Part shown: one piece after another, positions 17,714-27,341 of the stretch
Layout of the letters: every line of letters begins with the position of its first letter
How positions within the stretch are numbered: position 1 is the first letter of the stretch
Assembly: GCF_024347355.1 (NCBI RefSeq)
Contig: NZ_AP025465.1
Location: 1,860,001 to 1,924,000, forward strand
Reading direction: 5' to 3'
DNA from: Vibrio chagasii
GTDB taxonomy: Bacteria; Pseudomonadota; Gammaproteobacteria; Enterobacterales; Vibrionaceae
Length of the DNA stretch: 64,000 nt
Notes under the pieces: model-generated
The model's database searches: none
Told to the model about the DNA's origin: nothing
Seen by the model: the letters and a program-made list of their open reading frames with translations, nothing else
Translations under genes and position numbers: made by a program

Positions 17714-20700
17714 TTAAGCTGCAGCACTTTTCTGGAGATATTTCGACAAGTCGACGCTGTCTATTTGCTCTGGCTTCAAATACGTTTCAGCGTATCGAAT
17801 GTGGGTCTCACTCGTTAGGAACAGCCTAAACAGTTCTATGTCAATATGTTCATCCAGAGCCATCTTGTGCATGATGTCGATGGCAACGCTGATTGGCTTC
17901 GCTTTCTTATAAGGTCTATCAGCAGCGGTCAGCGCCTCAAAAATGTCCGATATAACTAGGATACGCTCTGGAATAGAAAGGTCTTCGGCAGTCAGCTTTC
18001 TTGGGTAGCCTGTACCTTTAAGCGTTTCATGGTGAGTCGACGCATAGCGCGGCACTCGGCTAAGTTCTTTCGGGAATGGCAGGCTTTCAAGCATTTTGAT
18101 GGTACCTATCATATGCTCATTGATTTTGAATCGATCTTCCACCGTTAAAGTGCCACGTGAGATACTTAAGTTATAAATTTCTCCCAAATTGTACAAGTGC
18201 TCAGGAACATCCATTTTTATTTGATGCTTAGGATCAAACTCTAATGGTCGGTCGCGTTTCACTATGTGTTCTGGTCTATCACTTAAAAGTTGCTCTTTAG
18301 CGGGTAAGCTGGAGTTAGGTATCCTATTCATCGCCTCTATTGGCGATAAACCCAATTGGTCATCAAAATTACGCGTCCAAGTCGTTTCAGCGATAGAATG
18401 AATACGGGCAACCTTATCATCACTCATAAATTCACTACCCACATTAGATGTCGCGATAAACGCAAAATCGTCTTGTAACTTTTTCTTCGTTATAGCTAAC
18501 TCTTCGGCTATCTGATCCGTTGGCAATTCACCTTCAAGCTGCTTACGCAAAGCCGTAATCTCTGCATCACGCCAAAGCACCTCAAATCGTGTTCTCACCT
18601 CGTGAATACGGTTGTAGTTCGCTTCTAGCTTAGAGCCTTTATCGACGATATGTTCTGGCGTGGTGATCTTTCCGCAATCATGCAGCCACGCAGCTATTCT
18701 AAACTCGCGACGTTCATCGTCATTTTCAAATTTAAAGTCTTTAAAGTAGTCTGATTGAGATTTTTCAGCCGCTTCTGCCAACATCAATCCGAGCTCAGGT
18801 ACACGGTTACAATGCCCTGCGGTATAGGCAGACTTGTCATCGATGGCTTGTGCAATCAGCTTAATAAAAGATTCTACAAAGGCTTCATGCGTTTGTTCGT
18901 GCTGTTTTATTTCGGCGGCCATGTCTTTAACTGCGACAGATAGTTCCCATACTTCCTTGATAGGAGTATCAAGCACGGACACATTGTCATAGTCGCGCTG
19001 CTTTACTTTGTTAGTTTCAACTTTGAGCTTACGTATTGGCCGCACAATCGGCGCGCCAAAGAACCACGCTACAGGCAAGGTGAGGCTCATTAATAAACCT
19101 GTCACACTAACCGAGGTCGCTACTCGCTTGTTAACTGCGCTGTATACTTCAGCCTCAGGGATAACCACAGCAAAGTATTCTGAGTAGTGCTCACCCGTAT
19201 CGATCTTCTTCAAATATAGGTGTTTAAGTTCACCATTGAGGTTTAGCTCAACCATCTCCCCCTCGGCGGTCGCTGTTGCGGTTTTTTCATAGAGTTCCGT
19301 GTAAGGAATCGTTGTACCCGCATCCATAGCCTGATGATCAAACCACTTTTGAGCTAACGCCGTTTTCTGCTCATCAGTAAGCGACTTGATGGCTTGATTG
19401 ATGATAGGTAACAGCAATTGGTGTTTATTCTGCAAAACAATATGGAATTGATTAGGATAGTCTGTTTTTAGATCAAGCAGCGCTTCACTCACTCTCAAGT
19501 TCTGATGAAAGAACTTATCCAATGAAAATGACAGTACAGGCTTAACATCAATTACCGCAAAAACCTCTTCGTTGTCGACAGCGTCTAGCGCTGCCTCAAT
19601 ATCCTTAAACTCCAAAAGCTTAATATTTGGGAAATCAGTTTTTAACTTCGGTGTCATTGACCATCCAGATACAATAGCTACGCTCTCTCCATCAAGCTCT
19701 CGGTAGTTAACTACTGCTGGAGCATCACGTTTCGTGACTACAGCAAACGGTAGTTCATAGATCGGGTCAGTGTATAAACCGATAATGCCATTGCTTTCGT
19801 AATTTTGAACCGAGTGTAAGCCATCAATACTTCCCTTTTGGAATTTTCCTGTTAACTCCGCCCACGAGAGGCCATTTACAAATTCGAACTGCACTCCACT
19901 CACCTCACTGATCATTTTCAATAGATCAATCGCATAACCGTGTGGTTTTCCTGATACTGAAAAATCCATCGGTCCCCGGTCACTTTGATTTGAAAACAAT
20001 AAAGGCGATGTATTGTCTATTATGCTTTGTTGCTGTGAAGACCAATTAATTTGATTCGCTTGAGGGAATGTGTTGTTCGACTGATAATTGCGATTAGACG
20101 CAATAATATTGCCCGCTTTAGAATATAGAAAGGATTCAGCTTGACTAGCTTCATCTAAACCCAACGCACTCACAGATAGCTTACTCGCTAACGAAGACAA
20201 AACAATATCAATCCCTATCACATGTTGAGTATCGCTCGTTGCTTTGGATTCAAACGCTAATGAATATGTTTGGCCTGTAATTTGGAGGTGTTGAAAGAGA
20301 TATGGCTGGGTTTTCTCGACAGTCTCGGTATTGGCAGAGACATACCAGGGTCTTGTGGTTGGGAAGTAATTACTTTTTTCAGCTTTGGAGTCCCTGAGGT
20401 TAAAATCAAGATCATAGTATCTGGTTTGACGAATACGACCTTTTTCGCCATTGCTAATGTCAATGACCACCCAACTGTCGCTATCTTGTGCGCCTATTTT
20501 TGCTCTAACCTGAGGAAAGGATTCCAAATTAATGATCTGGAAAAAATTGTCGTTGGATGAACCAATATAAAGACTGTAGAATAGCGGATTGCCTTTTATG
20601 GCTTCAGAGAGAATATCTCGCGACTCTTCCCTTGAGATCTGGTCGCTCATTGAGCGATTCACTGAAGAAAGTAAATGTGCTGTGTTTATCGCATCTAAAT

Positions 20701-20884
20701 CAACACTACCTATGTATTCGCTTAAATCCTGAGAAACCATGGTGAGTTTAGACAAGGTATGCTCAGTAGCCATCTTTTTGCTAAAGTAATATTGAAGTGA
20801 TACAGCAACAATTGCCGTAAGTACCGTTGCAAGTAAAAACATCCCGCCAACGGTCACCCGTAATGAGATTTTTGTGTTTGTCAT
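17714..20884 (-). CDS. Membrane sensor with SBP3 domain and HD-GYP phosphodiesterase domain
   Basis: This 1056-residue protein is predicted to hydrolyse cyclic di-GMP in response to an external ligand. Order: membrane helix (about 12-33), periplasmic Cache-like sensor (about 40-290, with PTTRPWY), a second periplasmic domain of the bacterial solute-binding family 3 type (about 300-525), a second membrane helix (about 585-605), HAMP-like region, then HD-GYP (about 665-1040). Catalytic signatures are intact: HCNRVPE, AAWLHDCGKITTPEH, YASTHHETLKGTGYP and SDIFEALTAADRPYKKA. About 190 residues separate the HD and GYP parts, longer than in minimal HD-GYP domains. The gene is single, with its own terminator. 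Ligand unknown. Confidence 0.9.
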   Translation of the reverse strand: MTNTKISLRVTVGGMFLLATVLTAIVAVSLQYYFSKKMATEHTLSKLTMVSQDLSEYIGSVDLDAINTAHLLSSVNRSMSDQISREESRDILSEAIKGNPLFYSLYIGSSNDNFFQIINLESFPQVRAKIGAQDSDSWVVIDISNGEKGRIRQTRYYDLDFNLRDSKAEKSNYFPTTRPWYVSANTETVEKTQPYLFQHLQITGQTYSLAFESKATSDTQHVIGIDIVLSSLASKLSVSALGLDEASQAESFLYSKAGNIIASNRNYQSNNTFPQANQINWSSQQQSIIDNTSPLLFSNQSDRGPMDFSVSGKPHGYAIDLLKMISEVSGVQFEFVNGLSWAELTGKFQKGSIDGLHSVQNYESNGIIGLYTDPIYELPFAVVTKRDAPAVVNYRELDGESVAIVSGWSMTPKLKTDFPNIKLLEFKDIEAALDAVDNEEVFAVIDVKPVLSFSLDKFFHQNLRVSEALLDLKTDYPNQFHIVLQNKHQLLLPIINQAIKSLTDEQKTALAQKWFDHQAMDAGTTIPYTELYEKTATATAEGEMVELNLNGELKHLYLKKIDTGEHYSEYFAVVIPEAEVYSAVNKRVATSVSVTGLLMSLTLPVAWFFGAPIVRPIRKLKVETNKVKQRDYDNVSVLDTPIKEVWELSVAVKDMAAEIKQHEQTHEAFVESFIKLIAQAIDDKSAYTAGHCNRVPELGLMLAEAAEKSQSDYFKDFKFENDDERREFRIAAWLHDCGKITTPEHIVDKGSKLEANYNRIHEVRTRFEVLWRDAEITALRKQLEGELPTDQIAEELAITKKKLQDDFAFIATSNVGSEFMSDDKVARIHSIAETTWTRNFDDQLGLSPIEAMNRIPNSSLPAKEQLLSDRPEHIVKRDRPLEFDPKHQIKMDVPEHLYNLGEIYNLSISRGTLTVEDRFKINEHMIGTIKMLESLPFPKELSRVPRYASTHHETLKGTGYPRKLTAEDLSIPERILVISDIFEALTAADRPYKKAKPISVAIDIMHKMALDEHIDIELFRLFLTSETHIRYAETYLKPEQIDSVDLSKYLQKSAAA

Positions 20885-21267
20885 TATTCTATCCTTGAAT
20901 AATTCCAGCCTAGAAATTTAACATCCGTGAAACATTTATCTTTTTACTACGTCATATCTTCCCCTTCAATACAAACTTAGACCTATGTGCTGTACGCTTC
21001 TTATACTGTTCTCTACGTCGCACTATCCTCTAATTTAAGTGATATTTATCAATATAAATGAATCTCTTATCACTCCCGTGAACTTTATGAACTTTATTCA
21101 CCCAATGTTCTTTATCCTCAATATCGCCGCATTGAAGACATTTTGTTAACACACCGTTAACTTTAACTTCATCTGCTTAGCAACACCTAAGAGTGATGTT
21201 TAGCAGCTAGATATAAAACATAAGTTTCTCTCCATTGAAGAGATCCCCTACATAAGGAACGTGAACC
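20885..21267. other. Divergent promoter region, HD-GYP sensor and tctCBA
   Basis: This AT-rich, gene-free stretch separates two divergent genes and must contain both promoters. TGAACTTTATGAACTTTATT at about 21079-21098 is a short direct repeat and could be a regulator site. Nothing else was recognised. Confidence 0.4.
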
Positions 21268-22239
21268 ATGTTCAAGGCACTGAAACCTACTCTTGCGGCT
21301 TCTATTATCGCAGCAACCTTTTCTTTCAACACTTTTGCTGCAGACGTAGAAAAAATCCATTTCCTAATCCCTGGCGGCGCTGGTGGCGGTTGGGATATGA
21401 CAGCGCGTGGTACTGGTGATGTATTGGTGAAATCAGACATCGTAGAAAATGTCTCTTTCCAAAACCTATCTGGTGGCGGCGGTGGTAAGGCCATTGCTCA
21501 CCTAATCGAAACAGCACAGCGTCAAGAAGACACATTGATGGTGAACTCTACCCCTATCGTTGTTCGCTCACTAACAGGTATCTTCCCTCAATCTTTCCGC
21601 GACCTAACACCGGTTGCTGCAACGATTGCTGACTATGGTGCGATCGTTGCGTCTGCTGATTCTAAATACAACACTTGGGAAGACGTAGTAAAAGAATTCG
21701 AAAGTAACCCTCGTAAGGTAAAAATCGCTGGTGGCTCTGCACGAGGTAGCATGGATCACCTAGTGGTTGCAGCGGCATTTAAAGGTGAAGGCTTTGATGC
21801 TAAGAAAGTTCGTTACATCGCCTACGATGCTGGTGGTAAAGCGATGGCAGCACTGCTTTCTGGTGAGACACAACTCCTATCAACCGGTCTTGGTGAAGTA
21901 CTAGAGATGTCTAAATCAGGACAAGTAAAAGTACTGGCAGTAACGGCACCAAAACGTCTTGAAGCAGCACCAGATATCCCAACACTAACCGAGTACGGCA
22001 ATGAAACTGTATTTGCGAACTGGCGTGGTTTCTTCGCTGCTCCAAATACAAGCCAAGCGAAGATCGATGAGTGGAACGAAGCGTTAGGCAAAATGTACAA
22101 AACCGATGAGTGGCAAGTGGTTCGTGACCGTAACGGTTGGATCGATAACTACAAAGCCGACAAAGACTTCTACGCCTTCTTAGAAGATCAAGAAAAACAG
22201 ATGGGCGACCTAATGCGTGAGCTAGGTTTTTTGAAGTAA
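21268..22239 (+). CDS. tctC: Tripartite tricarboxylate transporter, periplasmic binding protein
   Basis: TctC binds a di- or tricarboxylate (citrate-like) in the periplasm and hands it to the TctAB membrane pair. The 323-residue protein has a signal peptide (cleavage after SFNTFA) and the family hallmarks FLIPGGAGGGWDMTARG, a GG-rich loop (LSGGGGGKAIAHL) and the KIAGGSARGSMDHLVVAA stretch. The ATG is preceded by AGGAACG. tctB and tctA follow after 236 bp. A hairpin directly after the stop probably stabilises this message so that the binding protein is made in excess over the permease. The substrate is inferred from the family; C4-C6 carboxylates are all possible. Confidence 0.93.
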   Translation: MFKALKPTLAASIIAATFSFNTFAADVEKIHFLIPGGAGGGWDMTARGTGDVLVKSDIVENVSFQNLSGGGGGKAIAHLIETAQRQEDTLMVNSTPIVVRSLTGIFPQSFRDLTPVAATIADYGAIVASADSKYNTWEDVVKEFESNPRKVKIAGGSARGSMDHLVVAAAFKGEGFDAKKVRYIAYDAGGKAMAALLSGETQLLSTGLGEVLEMSKSGQVKVLAVTAPKRLEAAPDIPTLTEYGNETVFANWRGFFAAPNTSQAKIDEWNEALGKMYKTDEWQVVRDRNGWIDNYKADKDFYAFLEDQEKQMGDLMRELGFLK

Positions 22240-22250
22240 CCAATAACGAT

Positions 22251-22270
22251 AGAGGGTCATAGTGCCCTCT
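22251..22270 (+). other. Hairpin between tctC and tctB
   Basis: 6-bp stem AGAGGG/CCCTCT with an 8-nt loop followed by a loose T-rich tract. Likely a partial terminator or 3' stabiliser that lowers permease expression relative to TctC. Confidence 0.45.
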
Positions 22271-22475
22271 TACTCTTTCCTTGTTTCGCCGTACATGAGT
22301 TTACTAAAACTCCTTTGTTTATTCGTAACGTATTACCAAAGCTTGCCGATTCGTTGTAGACGCAAGTGGCTAAAGCAGCACTGTAATTCGCTTACTTTCG
22401 GTTAGTGATCCCAGACATTACTCATTAACTCGCTCATATACGGCTTTTTTTACTTTCTACACACCCCAAACGGAG

Positions 22476-22982
22476 TTGGATATGTCGGACTTACCAACCA
22501 AATTTTTTAGCAAAGAGTCTCTGCTTTCGAGTGATCGTCTCGGCGCAATGATCTTCATGCTAGCGTGCTTGTGCTACGGCTACCAAACTACCCTAATTCC
22601 GCTATTTCCCGGTGATGAGTACGAACCCTTTACTGCAAGAACATTGCCTACCCTACTGACTTTCATTGGCATCGGCCTTTCACTGATTTTGCTTGTTACT
22701 GGCCAACCAGACAAAAAGCTTAAGTGTGAAACCGCGCCTTTGAACTGGAAACTACTGATTGGTTTCTTAGTGCTAATGGCGTTTTACGGCGTTGGACTGA
22801 CATACCTAGGCTTCGTTTTAGCAACAAGTTTCTTTTTGCTTGCTGGCTTTTACCTACTGGGAGAGCGCCGCAAGTCAATCTTGTTTGGCGCATCGTTTCC
22901 TTTCGTGATCGCATTCTTTCTTCTTTTAACTCAAGGCTTAGATATCTACCTAGAGCCTGGTTTAATCTTCACTCTTTGGTAG
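22476..22982 (+). CDS. tctB: Tripartite tricarboxylate transporter, small membrane subunit
   Basis: TctB is the small integral membrane subunit of the TctABC carboxylate importer. The 168-residue protein has about four hydrophobic helices (about 25-45, 60-80, 90-125 and 130-160), as usual for the family, whose sequence conservation is low. Identity rests on size, topology and its place between tctC and tctA. The stop codon is 10 bp before tctA, so the two are translated from one message. The start codon is an ATG (residues MDMS); the next in-frame ATG two codons on could also serve. Confidence 0.88.
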   Translation: MDMSDLPTKFFSKESLLSSDRLGAMIFMLACLCYGYQTTLIPLFPGDEYEPFTARTLPTLLTFIGIGLSLILLVTGQPDKKLKCETAPLNWKLLIGFLVLMAFYGVGLTYLGFVLATSFFLLAGFYLLGERRKSILFGASFPFVIAFFLLLTQGLDIYLEPGLIFTLW

Positions 22983-22992
22983 GGACAACATT

Positions 22993-24513
22993 ATGTTAGA
23001 CGGAATTTTACAAGGACTTTCGACCGCCGTGATGCCAATGAACATCATGATGGTTATCGTGGGCTGTTTCGTTGGTACCTTCATCGGTATGCTTCCAGGA
23101 TTAGGTCCAATCTCAGCGATTGCTCTAATGATCCCTATCACCTACGGTCTAGATCCTTCTTCTGGCCTTATCTTGATGGCGGGTGTTTACTATGGCGCGG
23201 TATTTGGCGGCTCGACGTCATCAATCCTAATCAACGCTCCAGGTTGTTCTTCAACAGTTGTAACCGCTTTCGACGGCTACCCAATGGCGCAAAAAGGCCA
23301 AGCAGGTAAAGCACTAGCCCTTGCTGCGTACTCTTCTTTTACTGGCGGTACGCTTTCAGCAATCATGCTATTAATCGCGGCTCCGGCTTTAGCAAGCGTA
23401 TCACTGAGTTTCCAGTCTTCTGACTACTTTGCACTGATGCTATTAGGTCTCTCTGCTGTAGCAGCATTTGCTGGCCCGGGTCAGGTTATCAAAGCGTGGA
23501 TGATGACTATCTTAGGCTTAATGCTATCAACCGTAGGTATCGACAAAGGTGTTGGGGTCGAGCGTTTCACATTCGGCCTAACAGACTTAATGGACGGTTT
23601 TAGCTTCCTACTACTTGCGATGGCAACCTTTGCTCTGGGCGAAACCTTAATGGGCATTCTTAAACCAGAAAAAGACACCAGTGCTGAAGAAAGCCAAAAG
23701 ATGTCTGATATCGGTAGCATGAAAGTGACCAAAGAAGAGATCAAAGAAGTCGCGCCGGTTTCCATTCGCTCTTCAATCCTTGGCTTCTTTACAGGTGTAC
23801 TACCGGGCGCAGGTGCCACTATTGCGGCATTCCTAAGTTACGGCATGGAGCGTAGCCTTGCACCAAAAGACAAACAGAAAGAATTTGGTCAAGGAAGCAT
23901 TCGCGGTCTTGTTGCTCCCGAATCGGCAAACAACGCAGCATCAAGCGGCTCATTCGTACCACTGCTAACGCTTGGTATTCCTGGGTCTGGTACAACAGCT
24001 ATCATGCTTGGCGCGTTAATCGCTTACGGTATTCAGCCGGGTCCTCGTCTATTTGTTGAGCATCCAGATGTATTCTGGTCAGTAATCATCTCTATGTACT
24101 TTGGTAACATCGTACTGGTTATCTTGAACCTACCGCTTATCCCGTACATTTCTAAACTGTTGGCTGTACCGAGAACCGTATTGCTACCAATGATTTTGTT
24201 CTTCTCAATCACAGGTGTTTACTTGGTCTCTTTCAACACCATGGATGTATTTGTAATGTTGATTATTGCGATGGCTGCCATTGCGTTGAGGTTAGCTAAC
24301 TTCCCTCTAGCACCGCTACTGCTTGGCTTTATCTTAGGTGGTTTGATGGAAGAGAATCTAAGACGTGCGCTGATGATCAGCGATGGTGAACTAAGCTTCC
24401 TGTGGGAGCGCCCTATCACGATGACATTCACTATCCTTGCGGTATTGGTTCTATCTAGCCCAATTCTAGTGAAACTATTTAAAAGCTTTAGAGCAAAACC
24501 AGTGGAAGTTTAA
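22993..24513 (+). CDS. tctA: Tripartite tricarboxylate transporter, large membrane subunit
   Basis: TctA is the large, 10-12 helix channel subunit of the carboxylate importer, driven by an ion gradient. The 506-residue protein shows the family signatures GTFIGMLPGLGPISAIALM near the N-terminus and GFFTGVLPGAGATIAAFLSYGME in the middle, the two inverted-repeat halves of the transporter, plus LGIPGSGTTAIMLGAL. Length matches the family. It is last in the operon and followed by a strong terminator. Confidence 0.95.
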   Translation: MLDGILQGLSTAVMPMNIMMVIVGCFVGTFIGMLPGLGPISAIALMIPITYGLDPSSGLILMAGVYYGAVFGGSTSSILINAPGCSSTVVTAFDGYPMAQKGQAGKALALAAYSSFTGGTLSAIMLLIAAPALASVSLSFQSSDYFALMLLGLSAVAAFAGPGQVIKAWMMTILGLMLSTVGIDKGVGVERFTFGLTDLMDGFSFLLLAMATFALGETLMGILKPEKDTSAEESQKMSDIGSMKVTKEEIKEVAPVSIRSSILGFFTGVLPGAGATIAAFLSYGMERSLAPKDKQKEFGQGSIRGLVAPESANNAASSGSFVPLLTLGIPGSGTTAIMLGALIAYGIQPGPRLFVEHPDVFWSVIISMYFGNIVLVILNLPLIPYISKLLAVPRTVLLPMILFFSITGVYLVSFNTMDVFVMLIIAMAAIALRLANFPLAPLLLGFILGGLMEENLRRALMISDGELSFLWERPITMTFTILAVLVLSSPILVKLFKSFRAKPVEV

Positions 24514-24545
24514 AGCTCTACCAAATCAATTAAACCTCAACGAAA

Positions 24546-24566
24546 GGAGCCATTGGCTCCTTTTTT
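24546..24566 (+). terminator. Terminator of tctCBA
   Basis: Stem GGAGCC/GGCTCC with a 3-nt loop directly followed by six T residues, 33 bp after tctA. Confidence 0.9.
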
Positions 24567-25114
24567 CATTTGGACTTTCAATACGAACCAGCAGTTAAAG
24601 ATGGTAGCAAACTCACAAACTAGCACCTTCAACACGCTCAGCTCTGATATTCTTAACAAAATAAAGTAAGGTAACCAGTCATTTAACGCATTGGACTCAA
24701 AACTATGGATTGGTTGGTTCTATTTCTCTCAGGCGTGATTGGCGGTGTGCTTAACTCTATTGCAGGAGGCGGAAGCTTTATCACCTTCCCTGCCTTATTA
24801 TTTGCTGGTGTTCCACCAATAGCCGCAAACGCGACCAATACCTTTGCATCATGTGCAGGCTACATCAGTGGCGCTTATGCACTGCGTCATGAGATCCAAT
24901 CGGGTACCAAGAAACTAAAGCTGACCATTGCTTTGTGCGTACTAGGTGGTGGTATTGGTGCTTTCTTGTTATTACACACACCCGAAGCTTTATTTACTCA
25001 GTCCGTACCTTGGTTACTGCTTTTTGCAGCGTTGCTTTTCACTTTTGGCGGAACACTAAACAAATGGCTTAAGCGCGCCACAGAAAAACACAAACACGCC
25101 ACCAGCGCTGGGGC

Positions 25115-25122
25115 TTTTTTTT
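25115..25122. repeat. Target site duplication, left copy (8 T)
   Basis: TTTTTTTT adjoining the left inverted repeat of the insertion sequence. An identical copy is at 26415-26422. Eight bp is the usual duplication for ISL3 elements. Confidence 0.9.
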
Positions 25123-26414
25123 GGTTCATCGCGGCTTTCCGGGGAAAGCCGCTTTTATCTTCAAGAAGAAGTAGTCTGTATCTCGATACCCATATCCCAT
25201 TCGCTTGATTAGCTTTATCTTGTTGTTTATCCCTTCCAATGTGCAGGTGTTAAGCGGATAACTCGCAGATGCGATAATGCCGTGAAGATAAGGCCTTAGT
25301 TTTCGTGCGAACTCTTTCAATGGCTTAATTCCACTCTCTTGTACTTGTGCCCACCACGCCTCCCAGAGCCCTTTAGCATGTACTTCTGATTCACAATACC
25401 AAAGCTCTTTGAGTTGTGCTCCGAGTATATAAGTGGTCATTAAGTCCTTATTGATATTCAATATTTCGGTAAGATAGCTGTTTTGCTGTGTATTCAAATT
25501 ACCCCTGTTTTTTAGCAACACCCAGCGTGAGCGCTTGATCCATTGCCTCGCTTTTTTATCTTGCTTGAGTTTGTTGGCTTGGTCGACTCTGACTCTATCC
25601 ATCACCTCTCGACCGAACTTAGCAACAACATGGAATAAGTCGTAAACGATTTTTGCGTTCGGACAGTGTGCTTTAACTTCAAGATCAAAAGCCGTATTCA
25701 TGTCCATTGCGACCGCTTCGATATTATTGCCATGCTTGCCTAGTTGCTCGAAGAACGGCCGTATGTCCTTACGGCTTCGGCCTAACCCTATCCAAATGAC
25801 TTGGTGTGTCTTAGCGTCAGCGATGACCGTGGCATATCGATGCCCTTTAAAGATGGCGAACTCGTCCATGACGAGTTGCCTTAGCTCCTCCCATTTCACT
25901 GGCGGTACCACTTTTCTAAGTCGGGATTTATCTATCTCTTTAATGGTGTGCCAATGAACGTTCGTTAACCGGGAGATATGCTTAATAGGAAGAAGAGGCA
26001 GTAATTGTTCTATATAGCTTCTTAAGCGCTTCGTTATACGAGCATAAGGCTCCAACCAAGATAGAGATTCTGTTTTTATGCCACACTCACGGCACTTGAT
26101 TCTTCGCGTTTGAACAGAAAGAACAACAGGAACACCGAGCAACATGGCTTCTTTTACATGACGCCATTGATACTCATGAATAGCCTCGGCCTCGAGACCA
26201 CAAAGGCACTTAGCCTCAGAGTTCGGTTCAAGAGTCAGGGTAATAAGTGATGCTGTCTGGTGAGACTTTACGACTTGAAAGCCTTCCCAGAATGAAGATA
26301 GGAAAGTATGATTCGGCATGAAAACGGTAGTTTGTGTATGATTTTTGTTTGGCGACTAAACCATATCACTTACTACCGTTTTTGTTTTTAGTTCCCGCTA
26401 ATCCGCGATGAACC
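25123..26414 (-). mobile_element. ISL3-family insertion sequence (1292 bp)
   Basis: The element is bounded by imperfect inverted repeats: left GGTTCATCGCGGCTTTCCGG (25123-25142) and right, read inward, GGTTCATCGCGGATTAGCGG (26395-26414), matching at 17 of 20 positions. It is flanked by 8-bp duplications and carries one full-length transposase gene. Perfect duplications and an intact frame suggest a recent insertion. It interrupts a TSUP permease gene. Confidence 0.95.
25126..26319 (-). CDS. ISL3-family transposase
   Basis: This 397-residue transposase has an N-terminal zinc-ribbon-like part (CLCG about residue 38 and CRECG about 76), a helix-turn-helix region (ISRLTNVHWHTIKEIDKS) and the ISL3 DDE nuclease core: MDEFAIFKGHRYATVIAD, AVAMDMNTAF and the late Glu in TCTLEGINNKIKLIKR. 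Its stop codon lies inside the left terminal repeat, and the last codons form a perfect hairpin GCGGCTTTCC/GGAAAGCCGC, which may act as terminator. It appears intact and probably active. Confidence 0.93.
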   Translation of the reverse strand: MPNHTFLSSFWEGFQVVKSHQTASLITLTLEPNSEAKCLCGLEAEAIHEYQWRHVKEAMLLGVPVVLSVQTRRIKCRECGIKTESLSWLEPYARITKRLRSYIEQLLPLLPIKHISRLTNVHWHTIKEIDKSRLRKVVPPVKWEELRQLVMDEFAIFKGHRYATVIADAKTHQVIWIGLGRSRKDIRPFFEQLGKHGNNIEAVAMDMNTAFDLEVKAHCPNAKIVYDLFHVVAKFGREVMDRVRVDQANKLKQDKKARQWIKRSRWVLLKNRGNLNTQQNSYLTEILNINKDLMTTYILGAQLKELWYCESEVHAKGLWEAWWAQVQESGIKPLKEFARKLRPYLHGIIASASYPLNTCTLEGINNKIKLIKRMGYGYRDTDYFFLKIKAAFPGKPR

Positions 26415-26422
26415 TTTTTTTT
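26415..26422. repeat. Target site duplication, right copy (8 T)
   Basis: TTTTTTTT adjoining the right inverted repeat, identical to 25115-25122. Confidence 0.9.
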
Positions 26423-27001
26423 CAGCACTATTACTGCTCGTTGTGTGTATATACGGCGGCTATTTCAACGCAGGATTAGGCATAGTGACATTAAGCTATT
26501 TGGCTCTTGCTGGTTACACCAATATCAATGTAATGAATGGGATCAAACTGCTGGTTTCAGCTTGTGCCTCGCTTGCGGCAATTGTGTTTTTTATCGTCAA
26601 TGGGTCGATTGATTGGCCATCTGGCATGGCGGTTTTAATGGGGACATTGGTTGGAGGCTATTACTCAGCGAAGATCTCTCGCCGCATTCCACAACAATAT
26701 GTTCGAAACACAGTGATCATTGCGAGTTTTCTAATCACTGCCTACTTCTTTTATGATAGTTAAATTGGTGCCACTTAAGTACAAGATCATTGAGGTTAAT
26801 AACAATCAGTACCACCGATAAAATTTCACCTCTAACCCTCCAGATGGCTATTTTATTGATTATAAAATAACCACTCTAAAATATGTGAAAGCAGTCGTTT
26901 AATTAGTAAATTTGATAACAATTTAGACTGTTTTTTAGCCTTTTGTTCACGCTAAATGGGATAATTCTCCTGTCGAAAATGAGACTTCATTAGGAGGCGT
27001 T

Positions 27002-27193
27002 ATGAACATTAAACTCGGTCATGTCATGTCATCAAGTCGACTCATTTGCTTTGTCGCTTTTCTTGCTGCCACATTCGCGTGGATCCTAAAAATGCCCGCT
27101 CTGTTTTCTGTGTCAGCGCTCTTCTTACTGGTCAGCGCTATCGTTTATGTCGCCGATCTTTGGAAGAACCAAAAGAGAAATCGCGAAGCTTAA
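27002..27193 (+). CDS. Small inner-membrane protein of unknown function
   Basis: This 63-residue protein has two hydrophobic helices (about 12-29 and 31-50) and a basic tail. TAGGAGGCG before the ATG is a near-perfect ribosome binding site, and a terminator follows after 53 bp, so a single-gene transcript is likely. I do not recognise the family and assign no function. Confidence 0.75.
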   Translation: MNIKLGHVMSSSRLICFVAFLAATFAWILKMPALFSVSALFLLVSAIVYVADLWKNQKRNREA

Positions 27194-27246
27194 GGCTCAA
27201 ATACAGCAGGCTTTACACGCTTGAATAAAGTACACACGTTAAAAAA

Positions 27247-27266
27247 GGAGCACTTAGGCTCCTTTT
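27247..27266 (+). terminator. Terminator after the 63-aa gene
   Basis: Stem GGAGC/GCTCC with a T-run after and an A-run before; likely bidirectional. Confidence 0.8.
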
Positions 27267-27341
27267 GTCTTTTATGCTTATCGCTTTAGCTGATTAGACG
27301 GCGTTATTAATGACGCCTCTTTATAAGCGAGGCCTTGTTCT

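Larger units (their letters stand above)
24705..26763 (+). pseudogene. TauE/SafE (TSUP) permease gene split by an ISL3-family element
   Basis: The 5' part (24705-25122) encodes the N-terminal half of a TauE/SafE sulfonate/anion permease (GVIGGVLNSIAGGGSFITFPALLFAGVPPI-type start, shortened here; it continues AANATNTFASCAGYISGAY). The 3' part (26423-26763) encodes the C-terminal half (CIYGGYFNAGLGIVTLSYLA). Removing 25123-26414 and one copy of the 8-T duplication restores one frame of 252 codons without a break, the normal family length. As it stands, the 5' frame runs 86 bases into the element and stops at 25208, so the permease is very likely inactive. The family exports or imports sulfur compounds or organic anions; the substrate is not predictable. 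Another, intact TSUP gene lies at 56.6 kb. Confidence 0.93.

Noticed and set aside
24705..25208. A 167-codon permease taken as a complete gene
   Set aside because: The last 28 codons come from the insertion sequence; the real gene continues after it at 26423.
25700..25957. Plus-strand open frame inside the insertion sequence
   Set aside because: Antisense shadow of the transposase gene.
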